From Antitrichia curtipendula (lineage: Eukaryota; Streptophyta; Bryopsida; Hypnales; Leucodontaceae), in contig OX579634.1 in assembly GCA_951230915.1 (NCBI GenBank), forward strand, positions 15,712,725-15,776,724: DNA of 64,000 bases. The letters are read 5' to 3'. Below, piece after piece: positions 37,480 to 49,170 of the stretch (position 1 is the first letter of the stretch; every line of letters starts with the position of its first letter). The notes under the pieces are model-generated. The model made no database searches and was not told the DNA's origin. It saw nothing but the letters and a program-made list of their open reading frames with translations. The position numbers and the translations under genes are program-made.

Positions 37480-40400
37480 ATGGGCCTCCCACACGACGAA
37501 CACTCGGACTTGGATTTGCTAAATGACGATGACTCTGCACCTGTATGCGCTTCACCAGTCGTCACGGGCTCCCCTCTGTGGCCACAAAGCTTTGGTCGAG
37601 CCATGGACCTGTACTCACGATCGACGTCACAACGAAGCGAAAACGATGCAGGAGCATTGGAGGCTGTAGCGAATACTGCAATAGAATCCGGTGCATCCCC
37701 TTGCACAGAAGCAGGAAAGGAGTATAATGAGAACCTGGAGCCTCTGCTGGGAATATTCGATCGTCGTCAATGCGAAGATGTCGCTGATGATGCGGGTGAG
37801 AGCAGCGAACAGGGCAGCTCCTTCTTTCAAGCTTTGTTCAACGGCATGAATGTTCTTGCAGGTAATGTTTTTATGCATCCATGTTTTGCCTTACTTTTGT
37901 TGCAAAAGTGGAGAGGATTGGAAGTGCATTTTCCGGTCTCTCCAAGCGATATTAATGTATCGAATTTGTTATTGTCTGTGTGTACTTTGGATAGCCACGC
38001 ATAGGCAATGTTGATTGGTCTGTGGAGTTTATGTAAGCATGCTTGCAAGAAGAACTCCTGCCTCTTTTGGAACCGACATGAATTTAGAGTCTATTTTAGA
38101 ACCCCACCACTTCAAGGTGAATTTCTGCTTGTTTATGTGCAAATTTGGATAGCCAGTTAAAGTCCTCGTTGATGAGGTAGTCTGTGGAGTTTGTGTAAGC
38201 ATGTAAACAAGAAGAAGTGAGAACTGCAATCTGTCTTTGAGACCGGCTTGAGTTTAGACTTGAAATCGTCAATTTCCTTAAAAATTGTGACAAAACATCT
38301 TCTTAAAGCTCTAAAAACTAGCACTGGTACACATTTACGTTTCAGGCCAGCCGACCTGGAAGGTGCCAAAGTAGTGGAATACCGCCAATTAAAGAAATTG
38401 ACGTGTGAATTTAGACTCTGCTCCATTGAAATCCTCACCAATGTCCACTCGACATACATTTTTTATAACGTGTTAGCATGTTGCTTATTGAATGCAAATG
38501 ACGAAGGGACGCTTTAGATTGCAACGAGCTTGGGATTTCAAGAAATTCTACACGTTGACATTAATTGTTGAAAGAAATAAAATATTCTTTGTCTTACCTC
38601 GTTTTGTTCGATGTCTATTTTTCACTAGCCCAGGTACTGTTAGTCCAATGTCAACTTTTCGCTAATACTTGACCAGGAACTACAGTAGTATACTTGTGCA
38701 AGTCCCAGTGAACACTTGTTAGTAACAAAAATGATGCATTTGAGGTAACATTTGTGTAATCTGCCTCAACACGGAGGTGAGGTTTTAGTGTCGCTTTTTG
38801 GTCCAAATGTAGGTGTCGCATTCTCGGCAACCAAGATTATGAGTGCACGTACCTTAGTTCAAACTTTGATTCTGTTATTTCAAACTTGTTGAGCTTTGAC
38901 CTATGCAATCTAAAGCGGTCCGAAAGGATTGAGTTTCCACCAGGTTGCAGCTATCCTTGAATGTTGATTCTGATGAGATTATGATCCAACCACGTTTGCT
39001 TTGCAGGTGTTGGAATTCTATCAACTCCTTATGCTGCAGCCAAGGGGGGATGGCTGGGCCTGACGCTTCTCGTGGCCTTTGCCTTTGTCTGTTGCTTCAC
39101 AGCCATTCTGCTTCGTCGCTGTTTGGATTCACATGCTCACATCCGCAGTTACCCGGACGTGGGGGAAGCCGCATTTGGGAACTGGGGCCGATGGGCCACA
39201 TCCGTTCTGTTGTATTTAGAACTCTATGCTGTGGCCATAGAGTTTCTGATCCTTTCTGGCGACAATTTGGCCCATCTGTTCCCGTCAGTTGGCATGACAT
39301 TTGGGCATATTGCCTTGACCCCCCACGAAGTCTTTGTGATTCTGTCTGCTATTTGCATGTTGCCCACTGTGTGGCTTCGGGAGCTCCGTGTCTTGTCTTA
39401 CATCTCCGCCACGGGGGTCGTTGCCTCGTTCTTAATTGTGATGACTGTGGGCTGGATTGGGCTCCTTGATGGGGTGGGGTTTCATCACCAAGGCTCCCTG
39501 GTTCACTTTGACGGGCTTCCTGCGGCCGTGGGCCTTTATTCATTTTGTTACTGTGGGCATGCTGTCTTTCCCAGCATTTACGGTTCCATGCGCAACCGCT
39601 CGCAATTTTCACTTGTAAGCAACCATCACTTTCCATCTCTTCTCCTTCTGTCTGTTTTTGTCCAGCTCTGCAAGAACATGTTCAGAGTCCTGAATTCATT
39701 GTCTCTATCCCAAGGGGAGAGGCGTAGCAATGGTTCAAAAATGTAGACATTTGTGGTGTTCAATGAGGAAGAATTTTGTGCTAAAAGCAATAGTAGCATG
39801 TTGTGGCGAAGAAACACTTTCTTATGCCTCATATAATTGTGACACGTAGTTATAGGAACAATGCCATTCTAAGATTGTCGAATATGATTTTCTTGAACTT
39901 TCAACTTTTGAGAATTCTACTGAGGTAAGGGCGGCACTTTCCATAGAGCCACTTGTGTGCATTCCATGTTACAAATTCATAGCCGTGTTGTAGTGGATAC
40001 CGTGCCCTTGTGTTGCTAACATGGAATGAATGGACTTGGAATGCAGGTTCTGGTCATTTGTTTCATCTTGTGTACCATCATGTACGGAGGCATTGCTGTA
40101 ATGGGCTACTCGATGTTTGGAGATGCGCTGCAGTCACAAATCACGCTGAACTTGCCCCCGGAAATTCCTGCGTCCCATTTTGCAATTTGGGTGACTCTCG
40201 TCAACCCTTTTGCAAAGTATGCCATCACGCTGACGCCGGTGGCTGTGGCGCTGGAGGAGTTTTTGCCGCCCTCGATGGCAGGCTCCAGCAAGGACATGAG
40301 GTTTTGGGGCACCATCCTGAGGACTCTCATTGTCTCGAGCACAGTGATCGTTGCACTTACGGTTCCTTTTTTCGGTCTCCTCATGGCCTTCATCGGCTCG

Positions 40401-40613
40401 TTCCTCAGCGCCACGGTGTCTATCGTCCTGCCTTGCCTCTGCTACTTGAAGATCTATCGACGTCAGTTGTCCTGGCGAGAGGCTTCGTTTGTTGGGGCCG
40501 TGCTCTGTCTCGGCATTGTTGTGGGAGTTGGAGGCACTTACTACTCTGTGAAGGCCATTGTAGATAATTTCTTAGGCCTTGAGAGAGTAGGTCTTTTTCG
40601 ACCATATTTGTAG
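37480..40613 (+). CDS. Vacuolar amino acid transporter of the AVT1 type (AAAP family), three exons
   Basis: Exons are 37480-37861, 39007-39614 and 40047-40613, giving 518 residues. Both introns (1145 and 432 bp) are GT-AG, and the frame is kept. The protein has a hydrophilic, acidic N-terminal domain of about 115 residues. A membrane core then starts at the family signature FNGMNVLAGVGILSTPYA, split by intron 1 at Gly128. Later family motifs include YPDVGEAAFG, LELYAVAIEFLILSGDNL, LYSFCYCGHAVFPSIYGSM and YGGIAVMGYSMFG. The family has about ten or eleven membrane spans, and the hydrophobic stretches fit that. AVT1-type proteins exchange neutral or other amino acids across the vacuolar membrane using the proton gradient; the exact substrate cannot be told from sequence. 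Length and domain order are normal and no defect is seen. The start is the first ATG of an open frame preceding the acidic domain (DLDLLNDDDS). A downstream AATAAA lies at 40786. Confidence 0.9.
38019..38215. repeat. Partial tandem duplication in intron 1
   Basis: TCTGTGGAGTTTATGTAAGC at 38019 recurs as TCTGTGGAGTTTGTGTAAGC at 38181, preceded in both cases by GGATAGCCA and GTTGAT phrases. The offset is about 162 bp. It lies wholly within intron 1 of the transporter gene. Confidence 0.55.
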
Positions 40614-40785
40614 ACTGCTGTGAATTAGATTGTAGGATCTTCACTTATTTTATTTCCCTCCTTTACATTTTTAATGTAATTGCAAGCAAGAGGTGATTTG
40701 TGGTTCCCATGTTTGTTTGTTTGTTTAACTGAATCTTGATTCTTGAAGGTCACTTCTATCTGAAATCTGTTCTTTTACATTTAAT

Positions 40786-40791
40786 AATAAA
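40786..40791 (+). terminator. Candidate polyadenylation signal of the transporter gene
   Basis: AATAAA about 173 bp after the stop codon, within an AT-rich stretch. Confidence 0.5.
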
Positions 40792-40834
40792 AAATCAGCT
40801 TGGTTGGATGGAACGTTGTGATCATACTGAGAGT

Positions 40835-41565
40835 GCTATTGAAAAGTCATTGTGTGTTTTGGTTTGTAATTCCTCTTGCATTCCCTATTTGGTGCACATT
40901 CAATATATGTCTTGACTCCATAAGAAATACAAACAAGTGATTATTAGTAGTGAAACAAAGTTTTGATGTTTTGGTGAGCCTTCTAATTTCAAGACTCTGT
41001 CTATTGAACATCTGAAGAAGCAAATCTAATATTTAGGTTTGATGCCTCTTGTGCATTACAACATTGCAATAAAACAAACCTAATATTTAGGTTTGATGCT
41101 TCTTGTGCATTACAACATTGCAAAGCAACTTCCAAAAGAGAGGAGGGGGGTGGGGTCATAGTTGAAGGACTCTTGATTCTCTTGTTGAATATTCATGAGT
41201 CTCAAGTGCACGAAAAGCCATATCATGAAGTTTTTTTCTTCATGCAAATCCATGATTACAAGTTCTCTAAAGTTGATGAAACCAAAATATAAGTCTCACA
41301 AATATGTATTCCAATTGACTCATAAAAGTGTGATGTGTTTACAACCAAATTTCTAAAGCAAGGTGGTTACAATGAATTGCTCCATTGTGCTTTGTGGTTG
41401 GTTAACACAAACGCAAATATTGCAATCTTAAAATATGGGGAAGAATATGTTTGTATAACAATGACTCTCCCCTAGTAGCTTTAGCTAGTAGACACTCCTT
41501 TATAAATTTTAATACAAAGTGAAATTTAGAATTAACTATGACATCATTTGAAATGAAACAAAATA
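40835..41565. repeat. Dispersed repeat, copy 2
   Basis: Colinear with 29870-30895 (AATTCCTCTTGCATTCCCT and ACAATGAATTGCTCCATTGT segments among others). It lies directly downstream of the transporter's 3' end. A 60-70-bp direct repeat (CTAATATTTAGGTTTGATGC ... TTACAACATTGCAA) occurs inside at about 41027-41120. Confidence 0.6.
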
Positions 41566-44396
41566 CCTCATGTATTCCAAGATATTTCAAATAAATGAAT
41601 TTTATCCTAAATATATTTTAGTTTTTATTTACAAGACTATGTTTGCACTAGTAGCATTATAAATTTTAAGGCATTGGAAGAGTGTCCCTCACAACCCATT
41701 GCATAAGAATGTTAGAAAGTCCCTAGCAAGAATTTTGATTTGTTAGAGTTATATCCAAATCCTAGTGAAAAAGCACAATTTTGAATTTCACCTACTCAAT
41801 TGAGATCTTAATTGATCCTTTTGCAAATGAACCTCACAATGTTTTAAGTATTTGAATTCAAATCTCTAATTATACTTTATATATATGTCCTAATGAATCT
41901 AGTATATAATTTTTCCTTTGAATTATTGACTTTTGTTATTCCAGTAATTTATTTTGAAAGTAAAACTTACAAAGATATACTTACATTTGTGAATCATTGT
42001 AATATTCAATCTTATTAATTTTTCAAACATATTTTTATTATTTGGAAATGTTGAATACAACTCTATCATTCTATTGGTACATTTTATTAACTTTCAACCT
42101 TGAAGCATTCTTAATAATCTATTTCAATTCCTACAAGCATGAAAATAAATACTTTGGCCATTTGGGTGCATCAATCAATTAATGTAACTTTCCAATGTTG
42201 ACTCAACTCAATTAAGTATATTCTGTTTTAGATGAATTTTATAGCAACTATTTTATTGAGCTTGAGATTCATATACTACAATAAATACAATATTCTATTT
42301 CACAAGATTGATTGATTAATTTGGTAATATTGTGTAAAACTCAACACTATAGTAGGAATGTAGGGTTGTAATTTTGAGCACTTCATGTCACTTCATGTGC
42401 TCAAAAACACCACCAAAAGTTGAGGCTTTTAGACAACTTTTTTTTTTCAAATAAAGGGATGATATGTTTATATTTATGTGTAGCTATATGGGATATGCAA
42501 TTGCATGTGTATGTATCTCTGCATGTGCATATTTTTGAACACCCACATCCATATCCATACAAACGATATTTGTATAATTATATCCATATTCATATATCCG
42601 TCAAGGAATGTATAGTATCCATATATCCATCATGGACCCCAAGTAATTATTTTTTTTCCAGTGAGTAAGCCTCTGGATTTTGAAAGTGGAGAGGTGGCCT
42701 GTGTTTTTGAAGGGATAGAAACTAGTACATAAGACCATACAATGTCATCAACGATTCTAGCCCGTAAGCGTAGAGACGTGATCCTACAAGCTTTGAACCT
42801 AGTTGTAGGTACCTACAACCATTTGAAAGTGTTTATAACATATATATCTATAACATGGAAAGAGTCTATAACATAAGTACCTACAACATAGACACCTATA
42901 ATCACAAAAAGTGTCTATAATATAGACTCCTAGGCTCATGGGCTCATACATTCTATGCTCACATACTAGCACTCCGCCACCTTTGTCAGTAGGCTCAAAT
43001 TATTTTGACTTCAATATTGCAAAACAAGAAAAATTCTTTCTAAAAAACTGATTTTATCTTAACAGAAATGTAGGTACTTTACGATTATTACAACCCACAG
43101 TAACTGCATGAGTGGTTTTGTGCCTTGGAACAATTTTGGTCATGAACAAGGCGCGTTCATCAGAGTTCATCAGAGTAAGCATTCCTCAGAGTTCAATGGC
43201 AGCCATTTTCCTATTTTTAATTTTTAATTTGTTTTTACACCAATTAAAGCCTTGAGAAAACCAATTTGGTCCTTTGAAAGATTGCCCCAAACTTGGACCT
43301 TGATTGTGATCCTGTAAACCACTCTTGTTATTATTGTGATCAAACATGTGGATATGAGTCTACATTGGCACAAATCCATACCTTAAGTTAGGCCGATTGC
43401 TTTGTTTTGTTATGGTGAGATCTTTTGGACCGTGCATTCCCTAGTTGCGTCCTTGGTACCGTTGAAAAGCCCTTTGCAAGTAGGGGTGCATGGGCTATGT
43501 TTTGTGGCGTTCTGAGTTGTGGCAGAAAAAGATATCGACCTTCCAAGTTTTCATGAATTAAAAAATTAAAAAAATTACTTCTACTTCTATTTTGGTTTAG
43601 ACAGTGATACATTGCACACTATTATACAACCACCCGTTGTCCATGTTTTGGAGCAATAGAAGGTATGTAAATTTTCTGCCATGTAAGAAGATAGAAATCA
43701 AGGGAATTGCAATTTTTTCTGTAAATTTATGCCTTGAATTAAAATTACTATGAATTTGGGAAGCCATCAAGCTGGTCCAGACCTATAGCTGACATGTAGA
43801 GTCTTCCAATGCCGATCATTCAAGAACTATCTTTTGCTCACTGCTTTTGGACATGTGTCATGACTCGATTAGTCTTAACTTTGAAAAGGAGGAAAAACAC
43901 ATTCAAAGTTTTGGTTGAAAATTTATTGCAACCTTGGTTGGACATAGTACACCCTACAGGTTGGGGATGGGTCCCTGGTCGACAATGACAATGGGTGGTT
44001 CTACCATAGTTTTTATGATATAAATCAATCCCCAGTTTGTGTGTCATGTTCCAGTCCTTGCAAATTTTGGAGAAACTGAATGGGATTTGGGACTCACAAA
44101 TTCACACCTGGCATCATAACTGGACACCAAGGCACAAATGGGCATCTCCATAACTTAGTGGCGGCGCCATTTTGCTGTCCTCGAACTCTTCACCTGGCTT
44201 TAGCAATGCTCGCCCTTTCTCCAACGTACACTTTTGACTTTAAAATGTGTCCATCATTGCAGTGGGCTTGACAAATTGTAGCCAAACATATTTTATTGTG
44301 TAAGCGTAAATCCTTTTCCATTGGACAAGTACATACGAGCCAAAGATCGTCACAAAACTGAATACACTTGCAAGTTGATTGCACACTTTGTTCAAA
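41566..44396. other. Gene-free region
   Basis: AT-rich. 42520-42640 and 42820-42930 contain loose repetition of CCATA/CATAT and TCTATAACATA phrases. No supported gene or element end. Confidence 0.4.
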
Positions 44397-44400
44397 GTAA

Positions 44401-44823
44401 GGTAGGAGGCTCTGAAATGGAATGGGCCAATTAAGAACGGACCCTATAAAATGGCTATAAAATGGCTATAAAATGGACATGAGTTGGTTCTGAAATGGAC
44501 ATGTACAGTCATTGAATGAAACAAGGAAAAAAACATTTTCAATTGCAAGAGTCAATCATTCGCTTTGTTTTTCCCCATCTTTTTGTAGAATTGCAAGTGA
44601 ACTGTTTATAGAAAACCTGAGGTCATAAATAGGGACCTATGACCCAACTCGTTTGAAAATTCATAAGTAATTCAAAAATGCTTGGAAAAATACAAAACCA
44701 CTTGAGTTAGATTCCTCATCTATTTCTCTCTGTCTGAAAAATGAGCTAAAATTATTCCCGTCCAATGAAAGACACGGAAAAGGCGGACCAATCCTTAGAT
44801 GTGCCATTTCTGAGCCTCCTACC
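44401..44823. mobile_element. TTAA-type MITE, GGTAGGAGGCTC ends
   Basis: Inverted ends of about 22 bp: GGTAGGAGGCTC(T/A)GAAATGG. The right flank is an exact TTAA (44824-44827), and the left is GTAA (44397-44400). It is 423 bp and non-coding. The second-level similarity of the arms continues for about 20 bp (GGNCCAAT..AAG). Confidence 0.75.
44444..44476. repeat. Three 11-bp tandem units
   Basis: CTATAAAATGG three times in a row inside the MITE. Confidence 0.9.
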
Positions 44824-45507
44824 TTAAAACACCTAAACTTAATACATACTTGGGAAAAATTATTAATGAAAGTTCTAGACGCTACTTATACAGTGCAAGT
44901 GATTGTAAGGAGTTTGGTAGTGTTGATCATTGTGTGTCACACTGTAGTATTAGCAAAAAAAAGAATACAGTGACAACAAAGAATAATTTATCTATGTTCA
45001 AAATAATCCTATTGTTTTCAGTAGTTTAATACTTTAAAGAATACTATCAAATATAATATTTATAGTATTCAAATCATTAAAAAATAAATCTTATGAATGA
45101 AAACCTCATTTTCAAATTTCAAGATTCAAATTTTTACTTTATTTTATTAATGAGTAATATATTGTTTCTATTTGATTCAACTATTTTAGTATTCTATCCG
45201 TATGATTATTGGGATGATACCTTCTGACCCTTGCCACATTCTACCTTATCAAAACTCAAAAACAAAGCTACTGGTAAGTTACTACCCACCAATGGTACAT
45301 GCCTGATTGGCTGGAAGACGCCCCCCTCAGTATGTGGTGTGGAAAGTGACGACCTTCCTACCCTTACAAAAATTGCCACCTGGCAATCAAGGTCTTTTCA
45401 TTCACACTCTCAACTCTAAAGAGCACAAACATAGGTGTCTGGTGGATCTTTTTAGTCTCCTTTGCAATGAAATCCCTTATCATTTGTTCAAAAAAATAAA
45501 AAATAAA

Positions 45508-45966
45508 CCCTAAAGGACCAAGGACCAAGTGAACGTTCAACGTACACAAGAAATCTCAAGTAGTTATGCATGAAGTCAATTTTGGTTGGATGTTCACGAA
45601 ATTTTTACACAAGTGTGAACCTTTGTGAATCCCTTTAGTGAGAATAATTTATTTTTCTTGATTGGGTGCCCCGATTAGAAGTTATGTTGCCCTAAACTTT
45701 TCAAGCAGCTTTGGACAACATTTGCAAAACTCCTCCTCTACTTCTAAAATTTTGTAGGTACGTAACTTACATGATACAAGATGAAAATGTAAAAAACAAA
45801 AAAATAAAAATTTACCTTGTAGTGTGAAAACCTCATTCTAGGAGTTAAAGTGTGTTGGCCCTATTGAACAAGGTGGATTTTTTTATTTTTTTATTTTTTC
45901 TAACTTCAAACATTATAATCTTTCAATCCATGGTGTCAACATTTCTGAAATTTTCTCCATGCATTC
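45508..45966. mobile_element. Degenerate CCCTAAAGG-type element fragment
   Basis: It begins ATAAACCCTAAAGGACCAAG, like the left end of the TTAA families. It contains TTCAAACATTATAATCTTTC near 45904, also found near 58144 in the element at 57689-58339. No right end is identified. Another MITE follows directly. Confidence 0.4.
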
Positions 45967-45980
45967 CCACTAGAGTCTGA

Positions 45981-46135
45981 GGTAACTCAGCCTATGACAG
46001 GTTGAATGGGAACCATCCCATTACAAAACATAATTCTTCTAGTGGTGCACATTTCCAATCTGGGATGTACACCATTAGTGTAATTTTGCCTGTGATGGAC
46101 AGGCTCCCATTCAGTCTGTCGTAGGCTGAGTTGCC
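45981..46135. mobile_element. Small MITE, GGTAACTCAGCC ends
   Basis: A 155-bp inverted-repeat element. The arms read GG(T/C)AACTCAGCCTA(T/C)GACAG and then TGAATGGGA. The flanks CTGA (45977-45980) and TTAG (46136-46139) could both be worn TTAA, placing it tentatively with the GGTAG group. Confidence 0.6.
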
Positions 46136-46139
46136 TTAG

Positions 46140-49100
46140 TACAAATTTATACTTTTGAAAAGTAAACTTTTTTTCTTTTTTCCTTTTTTTTCTCAATGCC
46201 CTAAAAAGGGTTAGTTTTTCCACAATTCCAGCCCCAAATGTGCCTCCGTCCTTTCAAGTGTTATAAAGAGCACAAACAATGAGAGACAAAGAATAGGAAA
46301 GTCATAACAACTCTGAGTCTCAGGGTGGCACATGGAGCCGCTGACGGAACGCCCTCATGAGATGGAACCATGATACACTCCTGAAGTGGCGTGATAAGTT
46401 ATTAACATCAGGTCGGGTGGGGGACCAGTCCAGAAGCCCCAACAACTGAAAGCCAAATCCTTTGAGAATGTTTCTTTGTAGGGGAAACCCTGTCAGTGCC
46501 CAAAACTTGACAACTGCTCATGAAATTGATTTGCGTTTCCACCCAAATTACATTGGATAAACCAAGTTAACGGCTGGCAGGGGTGCAAAGCAAGGTCCCG
46601 GAGCCTCAACACATGGCTCTCTTGGGTACAGAAAAAAAAACAGCCAAAGAGTGGGGTGTGCAGCCTAACCACCACCCATTGCCGCATTCTGCTCACGGTC
46701 CATCCAAGGCCTGCCGAGATTCCCAGATCGTACCCAAAAATGCGCCAGGGATGGGATGGGATGGGATGGGATGGGACAAGTTTTTGTCTCGCAAACATGA
46801 GCCCAGCCATCCTGGGCCCCAAGGCAGGCATCTTTGCCCCTCTCATCACAACCAAACACTTGGTAGAAGCAAAATGGGGTTTCCTACTTGTACCATCCCC
46901 CCGCACGCGCCTCGCTTTGCGTGCTCCAAATGGATATGGCGTTGGTTCTGTCCAAATGAATGACTCCAATTGGGTGGAAGGGAAGGGAGGGAGGGAAGGT
47001 CCAGAAAGCACTTGGGCAGGCTCGAAAAGCATCCACCTCCTCAAATGTACATTCCTTTTTTACATTTTTCACTTTCTCAATGCTTCAGCAATGTACAAGC
47101 ATTGTACATTTCAAGAAGTGGAAGGAATGATGCTTTTAGTGACCGCTGCATTTCCACTTCAAAGTTTCATAACAAATTCCACAAAGCTCAAAAAAATATG
47201 ATGAACCAACTAGGTTTAATTAGATGCCAATTACATTTGTCTTTCAAGCCAAAAAATTACTGAAAATTTTAATTAGTTTCAAGAAGTTTAACCTCTCCCT
47301 AACAAATTTCCAGCTCTTGAATGGGCTCCTTTTCCAACCCAGTATTCTAGTCAGAGGGAAGGACCCATCGTACTCTTGGTTTACACCACCCAAAAATCAT
47401 GATTGAGTTCCTCTTTTTCTTCTGCTTTTGTTTTTTTCCTTTTGATACTAACTATGGATTCCTTGCCTCACCATGACAAAGCCTAGTGGCCATTGACAAG
47501 AGAGCAGTGCTCCTCACAAGATTCATTGTCATGTGCCAATGTCGGTACCCTCACTCCAAAGATGCAAAGATGTCATTTGTGATGTGTGATTGGAAAAAGC
47601 CTGAATTGGAGTCTCCTCATATGAAGCTCTGTTTTTCATGACTATTCTGTCCATTTTGTAGCATAACTTTATACGTCATTGATCCTGTCAATGACTCCAT
47701 AGGACAGACCCTCTGGCCCTCAGAAGTGTCAGTCCAGTGCACTTTGTCTGAAAGGCAGACATCAGTTCTTGCTCCAAGCCATCCATCAAATTGCCACCAG
47801 CCTGGACTGCCACTTGGACTGGCTCACCTGTTGGTAATGGGAGGAGTTGGCCATCACTGACATCCAGCCCAAACTGCAAGGAGACCCAAGAGGACACTCA
47901 GGAAGAAAAGGCTTGCAGCAATAACTTAACTGCAGTGATGATCAGGAGGAGAGGACAGACCTTTTTTTTCCTTTTGCACTTGGGAAGAGGGGCTCTCTAA
48001 AACTATGGTTGAGGAGGCTAAGTTTTGGGTATAATATTTATGTTATTTTCGTATTTACAACACTATTTTCATTATCAGTGTACTGTCGACACTGTTACAC
48101 AAGACTTTCCAAATTTGTTGACTTGACGCGAATGTGCCTCGTCTACACTCCGCAGTGCCTGGTCAAGAAACGACAACGAAAAAACAAAAGAATGCAGACT
48201 TCTCAAGGAAACAGATCCGGTTACAGTGGGCAGAATACAATGTTTGACGTAGAACAGATTGAACAAAGAGACAACATTAGACCTGAGGATCTTGGAGATA
48301 TTGAAAGGAGCATGTTACAAGAGGATGCATAGCATGTAATGAAGACTACCTCAGACAAACACATGACAACTATGAAGAGAAAGTAGCTGGCAAATTCTAT
48401 TAAAGCGCACAGCCAGGAATACGTACAATGCAGTAACACCATTGAAAGAAAGCTCCCTCTGACAGGTGAAAAGAATTAAACTTGCCCTCGCAGAGCAAGC
48501 TTGTAACTAGGTGTAGCAGAGCCCTATTATGGCCCTCTTTATCATGGGACCCTGCTTCTGCATTCTAACTATGTCCGCATTAGCCATCAATCCTTCTTCG
48601 GCATTGTACACACCCTCTTTCAGCTTCCAGCCGCCTTCCCTCATAAAGGATGCTGGCCAGTGTTACAGTGGGTTGAATAAACGTTCGCACGTCTTCACAA
48701 AAGCTCAAATTCTCCATGCTTTTAAGGGTTTTGAAGCAAAGAAGTTAAGGCAGGATATGTCAAAGTTTCCATGCCGTTTCGTCACACTCCGTTTGCCAAA
48801 CAACCTTACCGTCATCGAAAAGAAAGAGCTTAATCTTCGCATTCCCTATACCTTTCTTGTACTTCCCTGATTAAAGAACAGGTTTAGGAGCTATCCTCCT
48901 CTCATGAATATGGACTGTTGTCCAAATGGAATGTTGTACAAACTTGAAAACTGTATCCTCCATTACCTCATGAACCAGGTTCCACCGGAAGTTCAGATAT
49001 CAACTAAAAATTGGAGAACTTACCCAGTGAATTCCCTTCGTTGAAGAAGAAAAGGACGATCATCTCCCTGCCCTGCTTCTGATCGCGCCGACTGCCCACC

Positions 49101-49170
49101 CGGATGTGACAGCCACAAACTTAAAAGTTTTTATGATAGGGTACTTGTACAGACAGATGCTTCTCACTTC
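46140..49170. other. Gene-free region, including the likely 3' region of the invertase gene
   Basis: 46.5-47.0 kb is G+C-richer, with overlapping ORFs of 120-180 residues on both strands that match nothing I know. A 107-residue ORF at 48009-48332 (plus), with a basic then acidic tail, and a 113-residue ORF at 48529-48870 (plus) are also unrecognised. I cannot support them as genes. The segment next to 49171 should include the 3' UTR of the invertase. Confidence 0.4.
46748..46775. repeat. (GGGAT)n pentamer repeat
   Basis: GGG followed by five ATGGG units without a difference. Confidence 0.9.

Noticed and set aside
46493..47044. Long overlapping ORFs on both strands (up to 183 residues)
   Set aside because: The composition is G+C-rich with few stops by chance, there are no domains, and both strands are equally open.
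48009..48870. Two plus-strand ORFs (107 and 113 residues) downstream of the invertase
   Set aside because: No similarity to known families, no promoter or splice evidence, and a position overlapping the probable invertase 3' region.
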